Source: CAZOIA01 sp964579675
GTDB taxonomy: Bacteria > Planctomycetota > Phycisphaerae > UBA1845 > PWPN01
Reading direction: 5' to 3'
DNA: 19,898 nt
Assembly: GCA_964579675.1 (NCBI GenBank)
Contig: CAZOIA010000102.1
Span: forward strand, 1 to 19,898
Shown here: positions 7,309-14,064 of the stretch, piece by piece
Layout: each line of letters begins with the position of its first letter
Position numbering within the stretch: position 1 is the first letter of the stretch
Notes under the pieces: generated by a model
What the model was told of the DNA's origin: nothing
The model's input: the letters and a program-made list of their open reading frames with translations, nothing else
Database searches by the model: none
Program-made: the position numbers and the translations under genes

Positions 7309-7332
7309 GCGGACCGCCTTCTCACGGTCCGC
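7309..7332 (+). terminator. Perfect hairpin after the HEAT gene (no U tract)
   Basis: GCGGACCG (7309-7316) pairs perfectly with CGGTCCGC (7325-7332) around an 8-base loop. It starts just past the HEAT stop codon. No T run follows, so it may stabilise the 3' end or act with a factor rather than as a classic intrinsic terminator. Confidence 0.5.
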
Positions 7333-7424
7333 AACCGACGAGGGGCCTTGTGGAAGAACATGCTCGCAAAGGGCGCTCATGGCTCGCCGCAAGGTCTCAA
7401 CCGGATCAAGAGCAGGGGTGAATC

Positions 7425-9821
7425 ATGAATCCGGATTCTCTTGCGAGGCTCAGGCGGGCGGTGGTCTTCCGGATCAGCATCTGCTTGCTGCTGGCGGCCG
7501 CGGGCGCTGCTCTGTTCGCCGGCTGCGCGGGTGCCGAGCAGTATCGGGCGGGCAAGGAGTTCCTGGCGGCCGGTGAGTATGACCGGGCCATCGGCGCGTT
7601 CCGGGAGGCCGTCGCCCAGGATCCCCAGAATACCGACTACCGTATGAGCCTGGCCGAGGCGGAGTCGCTGGCGGCCGACGAGCATGTCGAGAAAGCAGAG
7701 AAGCTCCTCGCCCGACACCGGGCCACCGCGGCCAGGAGCGAGTTGCAGATCGCCATGGAGCAGATGCCGGGCCATCCCCGGGGCATCGGGCTCGTCGGGA
7801 CCGTCGAGAAGGAGATCCGGCTCTGCGAGGGGTGGCTGGAGAAGGCCCGGGCGGCATTGGCCAGGAAAGACTGGGCCGAGGCTGCCCGGTTGGCGGACGA
7901 GGCGGGCAAGGTTGACGAGAGCCATCCCGAACTGCAGCAGGTACGGGCCGAGGCCCTCGCCGGTGTCATCGCAGACCATCTCGCACGAGGTGAGAAAGCC
8001 CTTCAAGCCCGGAACTGGGAGGCGTGCACCGCCGCATGTGCTGAGGTCAAAGCGCTGGATTCCTCCAACGCGGCCGCGGCGGCACTCGAACGAAAGGCGG
8101 GCGATCGCAAGGAATCGCTGCGGTTGCTCGAATCGGCCGCACCGCTGGTGAGCAAGGCCGACTACCTCGGCGCCGTTGGCCCGCTCCGGCAAGCCGCCGC
8201 CTTATGGCCAGAGAACGAAGATATCACCGCCCGGTTGGAAAAGGTGACGGCGTCGGCGATCGACGGGATGATTTCAAGAATCGAGGCCGAGGTCGCGGCG
8301 GGGCGTTTTGCCGCCGGCCTGCAAGCGCTTGACCGGGCCCTGTCCATCTTCCCCTCCCGCGAGGTCCTGATCAAACGCCGCCCACAGATCCTGAATCGCT
8401 GGTCGGCCGCTCTGCTCGACGAGTACAAACACCATGCCAGCGCAGGTGATTGGGAGCTGGCCTGGCCACCGGCGGTTCAGGCGGCCGCACTTTCCACGTC
8501 CATCGCCCTCCCGGCGTCGCAGGCCTGCATCCGGGCCGAGCAGGCGATCCGCAAGGAGATCGCCTACAACCTGAGCGCGCTGCCGTTGAAGTCCTCCACC
8601 GCCGGGATGGACACCGCCTTGGCCGCCTGCGGTATCCTGCTCGACCAGCTCGGTCGCATCAGGCCCGATCACGTTCATCTGCTCAAGCCGGCTAACCTGC
8701 CCGAGGTCCTTGCCGAGCACGACCTTTCGCCCGCCGACATCACCGATCCCGAGAAACTGGCGGCGTTAGCCCGGCAACTCGGCGGCACGGATATCGTCGT
8801 TTTCGTGGACGTTGCCGCCCATCGCACCGATCTGAAATCGGACGGGTCCTCTCCCGGAGTTCACCGGGCCCGGCGCGGCGTGACCATCAGGGTTCACCTG
8901 CGATTGGTCGAGGTCGCGACAGGTCGCATCTTGTGGAGCGACAACCAAGCGAGCGCCACCGCGGTGGACGCCCGCACGCCGATCGAGCCAAATCGTCCCC
9001 GGGGCGTCACCGCCAGGACTGCGGCACTCAAAGACGACGGGAAACTCCAGGCAGAGGCCATCGACAAACTCAAGCCGCTGCTCCGCGCGAAGGCCGAAGA
9101 GCTGCTCAAGCGTCGTTCCGCCGTTTACTGGGAGGACGCGCAGAAGGAGGCGGGTGAGCAGGCGGTCGCCGACTATGTCTGGTACCTGTTCGATTGCACC
9201 GCGTGGCCGGATCGGCATGCGGTCGAATCGGCGCTGGAGGGGATCTTCGGCCCCCACCAGGCGGGTGAGCGGCTTGCCCGCTGCAAGCAGATTGCGATCG
9301 AGCGTCTGAACCTCCAGTTCCACGCGGCCGCGGCCGACCAGCCCGAGAGCACGGTCGCTTCAGCTCGGCATCCGGCGACGGCCTCTGCCGTTTCGCCCGC
9401 CCCGGCCCGCCCCGGCCCGGTGGCCATGGCCAAGCCGGTCCCGAAGGCTTCTGCGGCGGCAGCCCCACCGCCTGCCCCGGCCCAGCCCGCGGCTCCAGCC
9501 CCGCCCCGCCAGACGGAGAAGAAACCCACACGCGTCTTCCATGGCACCGTCAGCCGGGACGACGACCGCTATCCCAAGGAGCTCACGACCATCGACGGCA
9601 TCATCGTCAAGGTGAAGGATACGGATGAAGATCCCCTGGACGCCGATCTGGAAATCCGCGTCGGTAGTTTCAAGACGAGGTACAAGGACCAGCCGGTCGG
9701 CGCAAGAATCACCGGTCGGGGCGAGTCGGGACGCCGCTATCAGGTGGTAATCCTCGCGATTGAGGATGACGAGGAGACGGTCCATTTCGCCATCGAAGCG
9801 ATGGGAGTCAACCGGCGGTGA
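7425..9821 (+). CDS. Large TPR lipoprotein with a CsgG/LpoB-like middle domain and an orphan C-terminal domain
   Basis: A 798-residue envelope protein of unknown function. The N-terminus is a lipoprotein signal with candidate lipidation Cys34 (LFAGC; phenylalanine at -3 is atypical). Residues about 35-350 are alpha-helical and TPR-like (QYRAGKEFLAAGEYDRAIGA is the clearest unit). About 430-560 reads like the alpha/beta fold of CsgG/LpoB-type lipoproteins: a helix, then GGTDIVVFVDVAA, then a strand pair VTIRVHLRLVEVATGRILW. About 640-702 is a proline/alanine-rich linker. About 703-795 is a beta-rich domain (starts RVFHGTVSRDDD) that I do not recognise. GGGG at 7415-7418 precedes the ATG by a few bases. 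It lies 117 bases after the HEAT gene and ends 1 base from the recO stop codon. A role in an outer-membrane assembly or stress-sensing complex is possible but unproven. Confidence 0.75.
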   Translation: MNPDSLARLRRAVVFRISICLLLAAAGAALFAGCAGAEQYRAGKEFLAAGEYDRAIGAFREAVAQDPQNTDYRMSLAEAESLAADEHVEKAEKLLARHRATAARSELQIAMEQMPGHPRGIGLVGTVEKEIRLCEGWLEKARAALARKDWAEAARLADEAGKVDESHPELQQVRAEALAGVIADHLARGEKALQARNWEACTAACAEVKALDSSNAAAAALERKAGDRKESLRLLESAAPLVSKADYLGAVGPLRQAAALWPENEDITARLEKVTASAIDGMISRIEAEVAAGRFAAGLQALDRALSIFPSREVLIKRRPQILNRWSAALLDEYKHHASAGDWELAWPPAVQAAALSTSIALPASQACIRAEQAIRKEIAYNLSALPLKSSTAGMDTALAACGILLDQLGRIRPDHVHLLKPANLPEVLAEHDLSPADITDPEKLAALARQLGGTDIVVFVDVAAHRTDLKSDGSSPGVHRARRGVTIRVHLRLVEVATGRILWSDNQASATAVDARTPIEPNRPRGVTARTAALKDDGKLQAEAIDKLKPLLRAKAEELLKRRSAVYWEDAQKEAGEQAVADYVWYLFDCTAWPDRHAVESALEGIFGPHQAGERLARCKQIAIERLNLQFHAAAADQPESTVASARHPATASAVSPAPARPGPVAMAKPVPKASAAAAPPPAPAQPAAPAPPRQTEKKPTRVFHGTVSRDDDRYPKELTTIDGIIVKVKDTDEDPLDADLEIRVGSFKTRYKDQPVGARITGRGESGRRYQVVILAIEDDEETVHFAIEAMGVNRR

Positions 9822-9822
9822 G

Positions 9823-10554
9823 TCACGAGCCGCGGGGCACAACGAACTTCGCCAGTGACGGTTGCCGGCCGATGGCATGGCTGATCGCGTAGTCGAGCAG
9901 CTCAAAGGCCCCGCGGATGGGTCCCCCTGAGAAATCGTGTTCGCGCAGGGCGGTCAGGGCAGCGCGTGAAACCTTGCGTTTCTCCGGCGACGCCGGTTCG
10001 CAGTTCCGGCAGAGAAGACCGCCCTGGTGTGCGGAGAAGTAGGCGGCCCGGCCCGGCGGGGCCGGCTTGTCGCACTTCACGCATCGCGTCAGGTCCGGCC
10101 ACAGACCCGCCGAGGTGAGCGCCGCGCATTGGTACTCGACCACCAGGGGCAACGCAGCCCCGCCGGTCGCCAGTGAAGCGAGAAGCTCGCCCAGCGCGTT
10201 GAACAACCCCGGATGCGGATCCGCCTCCTCAGTCATCGCCGCCGTGATCTCTGCTGCGTATTGGGCGCAGTAGAGACGCTGCAGCTCGCTCCGCAGCCCC
10301 AGGTGCGCGTCCGTCTGCTGCCACTCCGTCAACGTCCCCAGACCCCCGACGCCCGGCGACTTCGCCACGAACATCAATTGCCCACGTTCCAGCAGGTCGA
10401 TGCCGGTGGCGAACTTCCTCTTCGTACTGCGCTTGACACCCTTGGCGATCAGCCGCCGAGACCCGTGCTCCCGCGTCAGAAACGCCAACACCTGCGACGT
10501 CTCGGAATAGTCCAGACGCCTGAGTACAATCGCCTGATCTTTGATCGCCGCCAT
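9823..10554 (-). CDS. recO: DNA repair protein RecO
   Basis: RecO mediates RecFOR-dependent loading of RecA onto gapped single-stranded DNA. The 243-residue length is normal. The N-terminal OB fold begins IKDQAIVLRRLDYSETSQVLAFLTREHG and continues with the conserved basic stretch KGVKRSTKRKF. The helical C-terminal part carries the zinc-binding cysteines C158, C161 (CVKC) and C182, C185 (CRNC). The start ATG at 10554 has no clear ribosome site. It lies 19 bases downstream of the PilZ gene on the same strand, so translation may depend on co-transcription and coupling. Its stop codon is 1 base from the stop of the convergent lipoprotein gene, leaving no room for a separate terminator. Confidence 0.93.
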   Translation of the reverse strand: MAAIKDQAIVLRRLDYSETSQVLAFLTREHGSRRLIAKGVKRSTKRKFATGIDLLERGQLMFVAKSPGVGGLGTLTEWQQTDAHLGLRSELQRLYCAQYAAEITAAMTEEADPHPGLFNALGELLASLATGGAALPLVVEYQCAALTSAGLWPDLTRCVKCDKPAPPGRAAYFSAHQGGLLCRNCEPASPEKRKVSRAALTALREHDFSGGPIRGAFELLDYAISHAIGRQPSLAKFVVPRGS

Positions 10555-10573
10555 CGCCGGTTCGATACCGATG

Positions 10574-11059
10574 CTATGCCGTCACAGGCATCGGCACGAG
10601 CCCCGATCGGGGACCGAACAGACGAACGCCGATGCCGACCCGATCCGCATACCCGTCCTCGCCGAGCAGTAACTCAGCTCGAACGATCTCGCCCTGTTGG
10701 GAGACGGTTTGCAGGGAACCGGGCTCCGGGCCGCGCTCGCCGATCGTGAGTTGGAAAGTGTACCGCTGACCGATCGCTACACCGTATCCGAGAGGAACAA
10801 TTGCACAGAGCCCGCCGTTGCTGATGTCCGAGCATTCGGCGGGGACCGTAACCAACTTCGCCTGGGGCTCCACGACGCTGCTGTTCAAAACCAATGCGCA
10901 GCGGAGGCTTCGGCGAGGCCACTGGCGTTTCTCTGTCCCGGTGGTGGCCCGCTGCCATCGGATCACGACGGTGCTGGAAGTCTGCGATCTGGGTAATCGC
11001 GCCGGGGAAGGTAATGCCGTCACAGAATCGGCGGGAGTCCGCCGCGTAGATACTGCCAT
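10574..11059 (-). CDS. PilZ-domain protein (candidate c-di-GMP binder)
   Basis: A 161-residue protein with a PilZ domain, which binds cyclic di-GMP and usually controls motility, adhesion or polysaccharide export. The two ligand-contact motifs are present: RxxxR (R49 RSL R53) and DxSxxG (D78, S80, G83, in CSDISNGG). The closing strand VGIGVRLFG is also typical. No other domain or membrane segment is visible; the first 40 residues are low-complexity. A strong ribosome site (AAGGAGG on the minus strand, 11071-11065) sits 5 bases before ATG 11059. recO follows after 19 bases. The candidate promoter at 11418-11445 would give a leader of about 350 bases. Confidence 0.85.
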   Translation of the reverse strand: MAVSTRRTPADSVTALPSPARLPRSQTSSTVVIRWQRATTGTEKRQWPRRSLRCALVLNSSVVEPQAKLVTVPAECSDISNGGLCAIVPLGYGVAIGQRYTFQLTIGERGPEPGSLQTVSQQGEIVRAELLLGEDGYADRVGIGVRLFGPRSGLVPMPVTA

Positions 11060-11410
11060 GAGAGCCTCCTTGCTTCTTCCCCGATGGGTCGGGCCGGTCC
11101 CGGGTCTGCGATGACTCCTTCACTCGGCCTCGACGCGGGCCAGTGGCTCCTTAGTTGGCTCCTCCTGGTGACTGCGACCCAACTGCCCCGACTACATAAT
11201 TCTTTGTTCGGCGCCCTATCCGTAGCACTTGATTTCGGTTTGCCTGGTTTGAACCAAACCGTGACCGACAATCCAACCCTGAAGACCGCCAGCAATCTCA
11301 GCAGACCACGCGCGCTGCCCGCTCCCCGCCGACAGCCCGGCCGCCCGTTCCCAGCACGTGGATCAACTTGAAGCCGTCAGCGAAGATCGGCTTGAGATGC
11401 TGTACGAGTC
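11060..11410 (-). other. Long leader or spacer upstream of the PilZ-recO pair
   Basis: About 350 bases between the PilZ start and the candidate promoter at 11418-11445. Open frames on both strands lack family motifs. The only structure I saw is a short imperfect palindrome, GGTTTGAACCAAACC, near 11246-11260. It is either an unusually long 5' leader or contains a nearer promoter I did not recognise. Confidence 0.45.
11065..11071 (-). promoter_or_regulatory. Strong Shine-Dalgarno site of the PilZ gene
   Basis: Minus-strand AAGGAGG ends 5 bases before ATG 11059. It is among the best ribosome sites in the window and settles this start. Confidence 0.8.
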
Positions 11411-11417
11411 AATAACA

Positions 11418-11445
11418 AGTATACATCAGTCCCGGCGGGCGTCAA
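11418..11445 (-). promoter_or_regulatory. Sigma70-type promoter pointing toward PilZ-recO
   Basis: On the minus strand TTGACG (11445-11440) and TATACT (11423-11418) are 16 bases apart, five of six matches each. An A-run (AAAAAA) just upstream of the -35 could act as an UP element. The start site would be near 11411. No minus-strand gene lies between it and the PilZ gene at 11059. Confidence 0.65.
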
Positions 11446-11468
11446 GGCGTTTTTTGCCCTCCGAGGAC

Positions 11469-11487
11469 CCGCAAGGTGCGGTTTTTT
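11469..11487 (+). terminator. Intrinsic terminator-like hairpin with T6, without an upstream plus-strand gene
   Basis: CCGCA (11469-11473) pairs with TGCGG (11477-11481) across a 3-base loop, followed at once by TTTTTT. The nearest plus-strand gene upstream ends at 9821, so it may end an unrecognised short transcript or insulate the minus-strand promoter from readthrough. Confidence 0.5.
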
Positions 11488-11688
11488 AGGACGTTCACTC
11501 GCGGGGGCGGTGCTCGCAAGCCTCGGACCTCTCATTCGCGCACCCCGCCGGCCGCGGCAATTCTCCTCGATCGGCGGGCTGGCAGAAGGGAAAAAGGGGC
11601 GATTGCAGTCCGAATGTAGAATCGCTACCAAGATCAGAGGCGGGCGAGGTTTTTACCCCATTCGGCCGATCTCAGCAGAATTCCTGGG

Positions 11689-11717
11689 TTGACATGGGAC
11701 TGATCGACGACTCTAAT
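11689..11717 (+). promoter_or_regulatory. Strong sigma70-type promoter ahead of a structured region
   Basis: A perfect -35 TTGACA (11689-11694) is followed after 17 bases by TCTAAT (11712-11717), five of six matches to the -10 consensus. The expected start is near 11724, just before a nested hairpin (11731-11802). No gene begins within 600 bases downstream. Confidence 0.65.
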
Positions 11718-11730
11718 ATGATAACGGAGA

Positions 11731-11802
11731 CCGTGTACGGCGGCGGGTGTAGTCCTAGCCGGTAGCGGGCAACCGCCGCTAAGATATGTCGCAGGTACAC
11801 GG
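11731..11802 (+). ncRNA. Candidate structured RNA: nested two-stem hairpin
   Basis: An outer 8-bp stem pairs CCGTGTAC (11731-11738) with GTACACGG (11795-11802). An inner 7-bp stem pairs GCGGCGG (11740-11746) with CCGCCGC (11773-11779). The 3' strand between them has an internal loop of 15 bases. Both stems are perfect. The element begins about 7 bases after the predicted start of the promoter at 11689-11717. It matches no tRNA, SRP RNA, 6S or riboswitch core I know. It may be a free small RNA or the first element of a long leader reaching the pseudopilin gene. Confidence 0.4.
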
Positions 11803-12007
11803 CATACGTTGTTGGCAATTGACGACGTGCTGGCATGGAACGCCCCGGTATCATACATACACTAATACGATCGCCAAGCGAGGAGATTCATACCGTTCCG
11901 TAGCCAACCAAGTAACGCCTCGGAACCCGTACCGTTGCTCGATCTGAGCGGATCACGGCCCGGGGCGTCAGTTACGTGTGCTTTCTGGTGGATGAGACCC
12001 GTGTTCG

Positions 12008-12148
12008 TGCACGCCGCATATGTGTGAGAGTAGCGGCGGCGTGCAGGCGAAAGGGTGAATTGTCGTGCGGTTTGCCGGCGAGCGGCGCCGGGCGAATCGC
12101 GTTTAATCCTCTGTTTCCTGCCGTCGATCTTGTTGCCTCGATCGACGG
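12008..12148 (+). other. Series of three perfect hairpins in the upstream region of the pseudopilin gene
   Basis: Stem 1 is 10 bp: TGCACGCCGC (12008-12017) with GCGGCGTGCA (12036-12045). Stem 2 is 6 bp: CCGGCG (12075-12080) with CGCCGG (12086-12091). Stem 3 is 9 bp: CCGTCGATC (12121-12129) with GATCGACGG (12140-12148), around a 10-base loop. None is followed by a T run. They lie 209-349 bases before ATG 12357 and would form a structured 5' leader if transcribed from the 11689-11717 promoter. Confidence 0.45.
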
Positions 12149-12343
12149 GAGCGCGGGCGATGAGGTCCGAGGGAGGTGTGGATCGGGCGGCGGAAGGCGG
12201 GTTCAACGGCCCTGTGGGCGGTGACGCTCGACTGGCCGGGTTCTTATCCCCTAATTGTCTTGTTTGGATTCCGCCCGCCTGACGTTTCTCGACCTTGCCT
12301 TTTCTCAAGGGCGCGTCGTTTGCGCAAGCTGTGCCGAAAGCAC

Positions 12344-12350
12344 GGGAGGT
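12344..12350 (+). promoter_or_regulatory. Ribosome-binding site that selects the pseudopilin start
   Basis: GGGAGGT lies 6 bases before ATG 12357 and 3 bases before ATG 12354. The spacing favours 12357. An open frame reaching back to 12255 has no such site and would put 33 extra residues before the leader peptide. Confidence 0.7.
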
Positions 12351-12356
12351 GCCATG

Positions 12357-13229
12357 ATGAGGTATGAAAGAAAGGTAGGAAAGGCCAGCCGCCGACCCGC
12401 GTTTACGCTGATCGAGCTGCTGGTCGTGGTCGCGATCATCGCCCTGTTGATCTCGATCCTGCTGCCGAGCCTGGCCCGGGCGCGTGAGCTGTCCAGGCGT
12501 ACCGTATGTGCCTCTAACCTGAGGGGCATGGGGCTCGGATTCGTCGAGTACGGAAACGAGAACGGCGATGACTGGCCGAATTTCTGGGACGCCCCGATAA
12601 CGTACGTGGGTAGCATCGGGGCGGATCCGACGGATCCGTTCTGTCCGACGACCACGCGGTGTATCTGGGAGCTGATCATCAACGGGACGGAATCACCCAA
12701 GGCACTCATTTGCCCGTCCAGCGAAGACGAGGCGGACACCCGTGACAACCCGCACGAGTTCTACGACGTGGAGAACTACAAGCAGCTCAGTTACGGGTAC
12801 CAGGTCCCCACCGGCGTACGGGGGGCCCCCACCTCCAATCGCCATCAGGAAATGGCGTTGGCGGCTGACAAGGGGCCGTTCGGCACCCTCGCTACCCATG
12901 ACGGCACCCACCAGAGATCGGTCGGCATCCCGGACGAGCCCAACTTCACCCCCGACCCCTTACTCCCCTCTCCGGACGAGTGGCGGCCGTACAACTCACC
13001 GAACCACGGCGGTTTCGAGGACGGCGAAGGGCAGAATGTTCTGTATGTTGACGGCCACGTTGAGTTCTACTTCAAACCGCTTGCCGGTGTTGCCTCCGAC
13101 AACATCTACACGCAGTGGGGCGCGGATCCCACCAGCGGTGCGGTCACTCTACTGGACCGGGCTAACGGCCACCGGCCGACATCTGCCGAGGTGCCGATGG
13201 CCAATACGGATTCACTGATCTACCCGTGA
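12357..13229 (+). CDS. Prepilin-like (type II secretion/pseudopilin) protein with a C-terminal VDGHVEF motif
   Basis: A 290-residue planctomycete-type pseudopilin. The class III leader MRYERKVGKASRRPA ends at a prepilin-peptidase site between A15 and F16 (alanine instead of the usual glycine), followed by FTLIELLVVVAIIALL with the conserved Glu at mature position 5. The start of the globular part, ELSRRTVCASNLRGMG, and the C-terminal GQNVLYVDGHVEFY are typical of the H-X9-DG pseudopilin families abundant in Planctomycetota. The spacing from the nearest histidine (SPNHGG) to DG is longer than nine residues, so the motif has an insertion. Family proteins are anchored by the N-terminal helix and exposed outside the inner membrane; the role is unknown. 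No other secretion gene is nearby, and the gene stands alone between a structured upstream region and a terminator. Confidence 0.87.
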   Translation: MRYERKVGKASRRPAFTLIELLVVVAIIALLISILLPSLARARELSRRTVCASNLRGMGLGFVEYGNENGDDWPNFWDAPITYVGSIGADPTDPFCPTTTRCIWELIINGTESPKALICPSSEDEADTRDNPHEFYDVENYKQLSYGYQVPTGVRGAPTSNRHQEMALAADKGPFGTLATHDGTHQRSVGIPDEPNFTPDPLLPSPDEWRPYNSPNHGGFEDGEGQNVLYVDGHVEFYFKPLAGVASDNIYTQWGADPTSGAVTLLDRANGHRPTSAEVPMANTDSLIYP

Positions 13230-13279
13230 ATCCGGGTCTTCCCGGGGCGCGGGGCGACCCCGGGGTCAACGGTCTGATC

Positions 13280-13313
13280 ACCGGCGGGCGGCGACACGTC
13301 GCCCGCCGGTTTT
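13280..13313 (+). terminator. Strong intrinsic terminator of the pseudopilin gene
   Basis: ACCGGCGGGC (13280-13289) pairs perfectly with GCCCGCCGGT (13301-13310), with further pairing possible inside the 11-base loop. The run of four T (13310-13313) follows. It lies 51 bases after the stop codon. Confidence 0.8.
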
Positions 13314-13497
13314 GTCACCCGCCACCGAAACTCCTGTTGCCCTCGCCGGTGGTTTCCCCCCGAAGGGGAGGTCGGAGTCGGCCGGCCGGACGTCGAGGGC
13401 AGCCAGATGCCGTGCCGGCGGTTCCAGACCGCGGCCGAATCTCGCAGCACAAAAACGCCCACACTCGAACAAAAACATCAATGAATTGAATTCAGCC

Positions 13498-13525
13498 TTG
13501 ACTCCCGGCCTGAGCGGTGCATAAT
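13498..13525 (+). promoter_or_regulatory. Sigma70-type promoter of the 13532-13690 RNA candidate
   Basis: TTGACT (13498-13503), five of six to consensus, and CATAAT (13520-13525), five of six, are 16 bases apart. The predicted start is near 13532, directly before the two stem-loops. Confidence 0.6.
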
Positions 13526-13531
13526 AGGAGG

Positions 13532-13690
13532 TTGGTCGGAAGCGGAAAGGGGCTTGGCCTACTGGTTCCTGATCCGGTTGGCAAGGCCCCGCTCAGCAAC
13601 TCTCGCGTAGTCGTCGGATATGCCTGGTCGCAGTCCGCACGGATGGGTGATCCCCCCTTGCCCGTCCACTTGCGACCAGGCTTTGTTTGT
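13532..13690 (+). ncRNA. Candidate small RNA or attenuator leader upstream of the EF-G gene
   Basis: Two stem-loops follow a good promoter. Stem A pairs GGGGC and TTG (13549-13556) with CAA and GCCCC (13582-13590) with one bulged base, extendable by AGC (13541-13543) with GCT (13591-13593). Stem B is an 11-bp perfect helix, GCCTGGTCGCA (13622-13632) with TGCGACCAGGC (13671-13681). Inside it GGATGGG (13641-13647) pairs with CCCGTCC (13661-13667). TTTGTTTG follows the stem, so it resembles an intrinsic terminator. The 5' TGGTCG (13533-13538) could also pair with CGACCA (13673-13678), an alternative that would open stem B. It may be an independent RNA of about 155 bases or a conditional attenuator. 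No known RNA family was recognised. Confidence 0.45.
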
Positions 13691-13949
13691 GGCGAGTAGT
13701 CGTTCCTCCCGCTAGCACCCCGGCACGATGAGCACCACGAACACGGAGAGTCCAAGCCGGCCCGGCGCTATCAGTAGGCACAGACCCCGTGATGGTCAGC
13801 CGCCAGGACGGTCGCCGGAGGGCACCCACCTCGCCCGCGCCTGCGATCATGATCTCCGTGGACTGCTCTCCCGAAGTGCGCCCGATGCGTCTCAGGCCGG
13901 TTTTCGGCGGGGCGTATTATATCGACTCTCAGCGGTCAGGCCTCAACTC

Positions 13950-13977
13950 TTGCCGGTGCGGGCGATCCGAATACAAT
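13950..13977 (+). promoter_or_regulatory. Candidate proximal promoter of the EF-G paralogue
   Basis: TTGCCG (13950-13955), four of six, and TACAAT (13972-13977), five of six, are 16 bases apart. Transcription would begin near 13984, about 80 bases before ATG 14065. This would let the EF-G gene be expressed independently of the upstream RNA candidate. Confidence 0.5.
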
Positions 13978-14064
13978 AGCACGATTACGGGGTTTGTTCG
14001 GCAGAGTACTCGGCAACCCGGCCGATGAATCGGCGGCGAATTGCTGCAACGCGTGGAGAAGCCT

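Larger units (their letters stand above)
13314..14064 (+). other. Gene-free region between the pseudopilin and EF-G genes
   Basis: About 750 bases with no protein-like frame. It contains a promoter (13498-13525), a two-stem RNA candidate (about 13532-13690) and a second promoter (13950-13977). Between 13314 and 13497 I saw only a short CCCC-GAA-GGGG hairpin, and between 13691 and 13949 nothing I can support. Confidence 0.5.

Noticed and set aside
11740..11802. Cyclic di-GMP (GEMM) riboswitch, suggested by GGTAGCGGGCAACCG and the two PilZ genes
   Set aside because: The short resemblance to the 3' helix of GEMM is not accompanied by the conserved 5' core and tetraloop receptor arrangement.
11750..11830. 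Integron attC-like recombination site
   Set aside because: No paired GTTRRRY/RYYYAAC core sites in the right arrangement, no integrase and no cassette-like genes.
11634..11858. Minus-strand 74-residue frame
   Set aside because: No family motif, no ribosome site, and it overlaps the promoter and nested hairpin on the other strand. Composition looks like random translation of structured spacer.
11862..12308. Minus-strand 148-residue frame upstream of the pseudopilin gene
   Set aside because: Low-complexity, basic and proline-rich without domains. It is antisense to the perfect hairpins and has no supported start.
13532..13690. 6S RNA, SRP RNA, RNase P RNA or tmRNA
   Set aside because: None of the conserved cores (SRP GGAAG/AGCAG loop, RNase P P4, tmRNA ends) is present, and the two separate stem-loops do not form the long central-bubble hairpin of 6S RNA.
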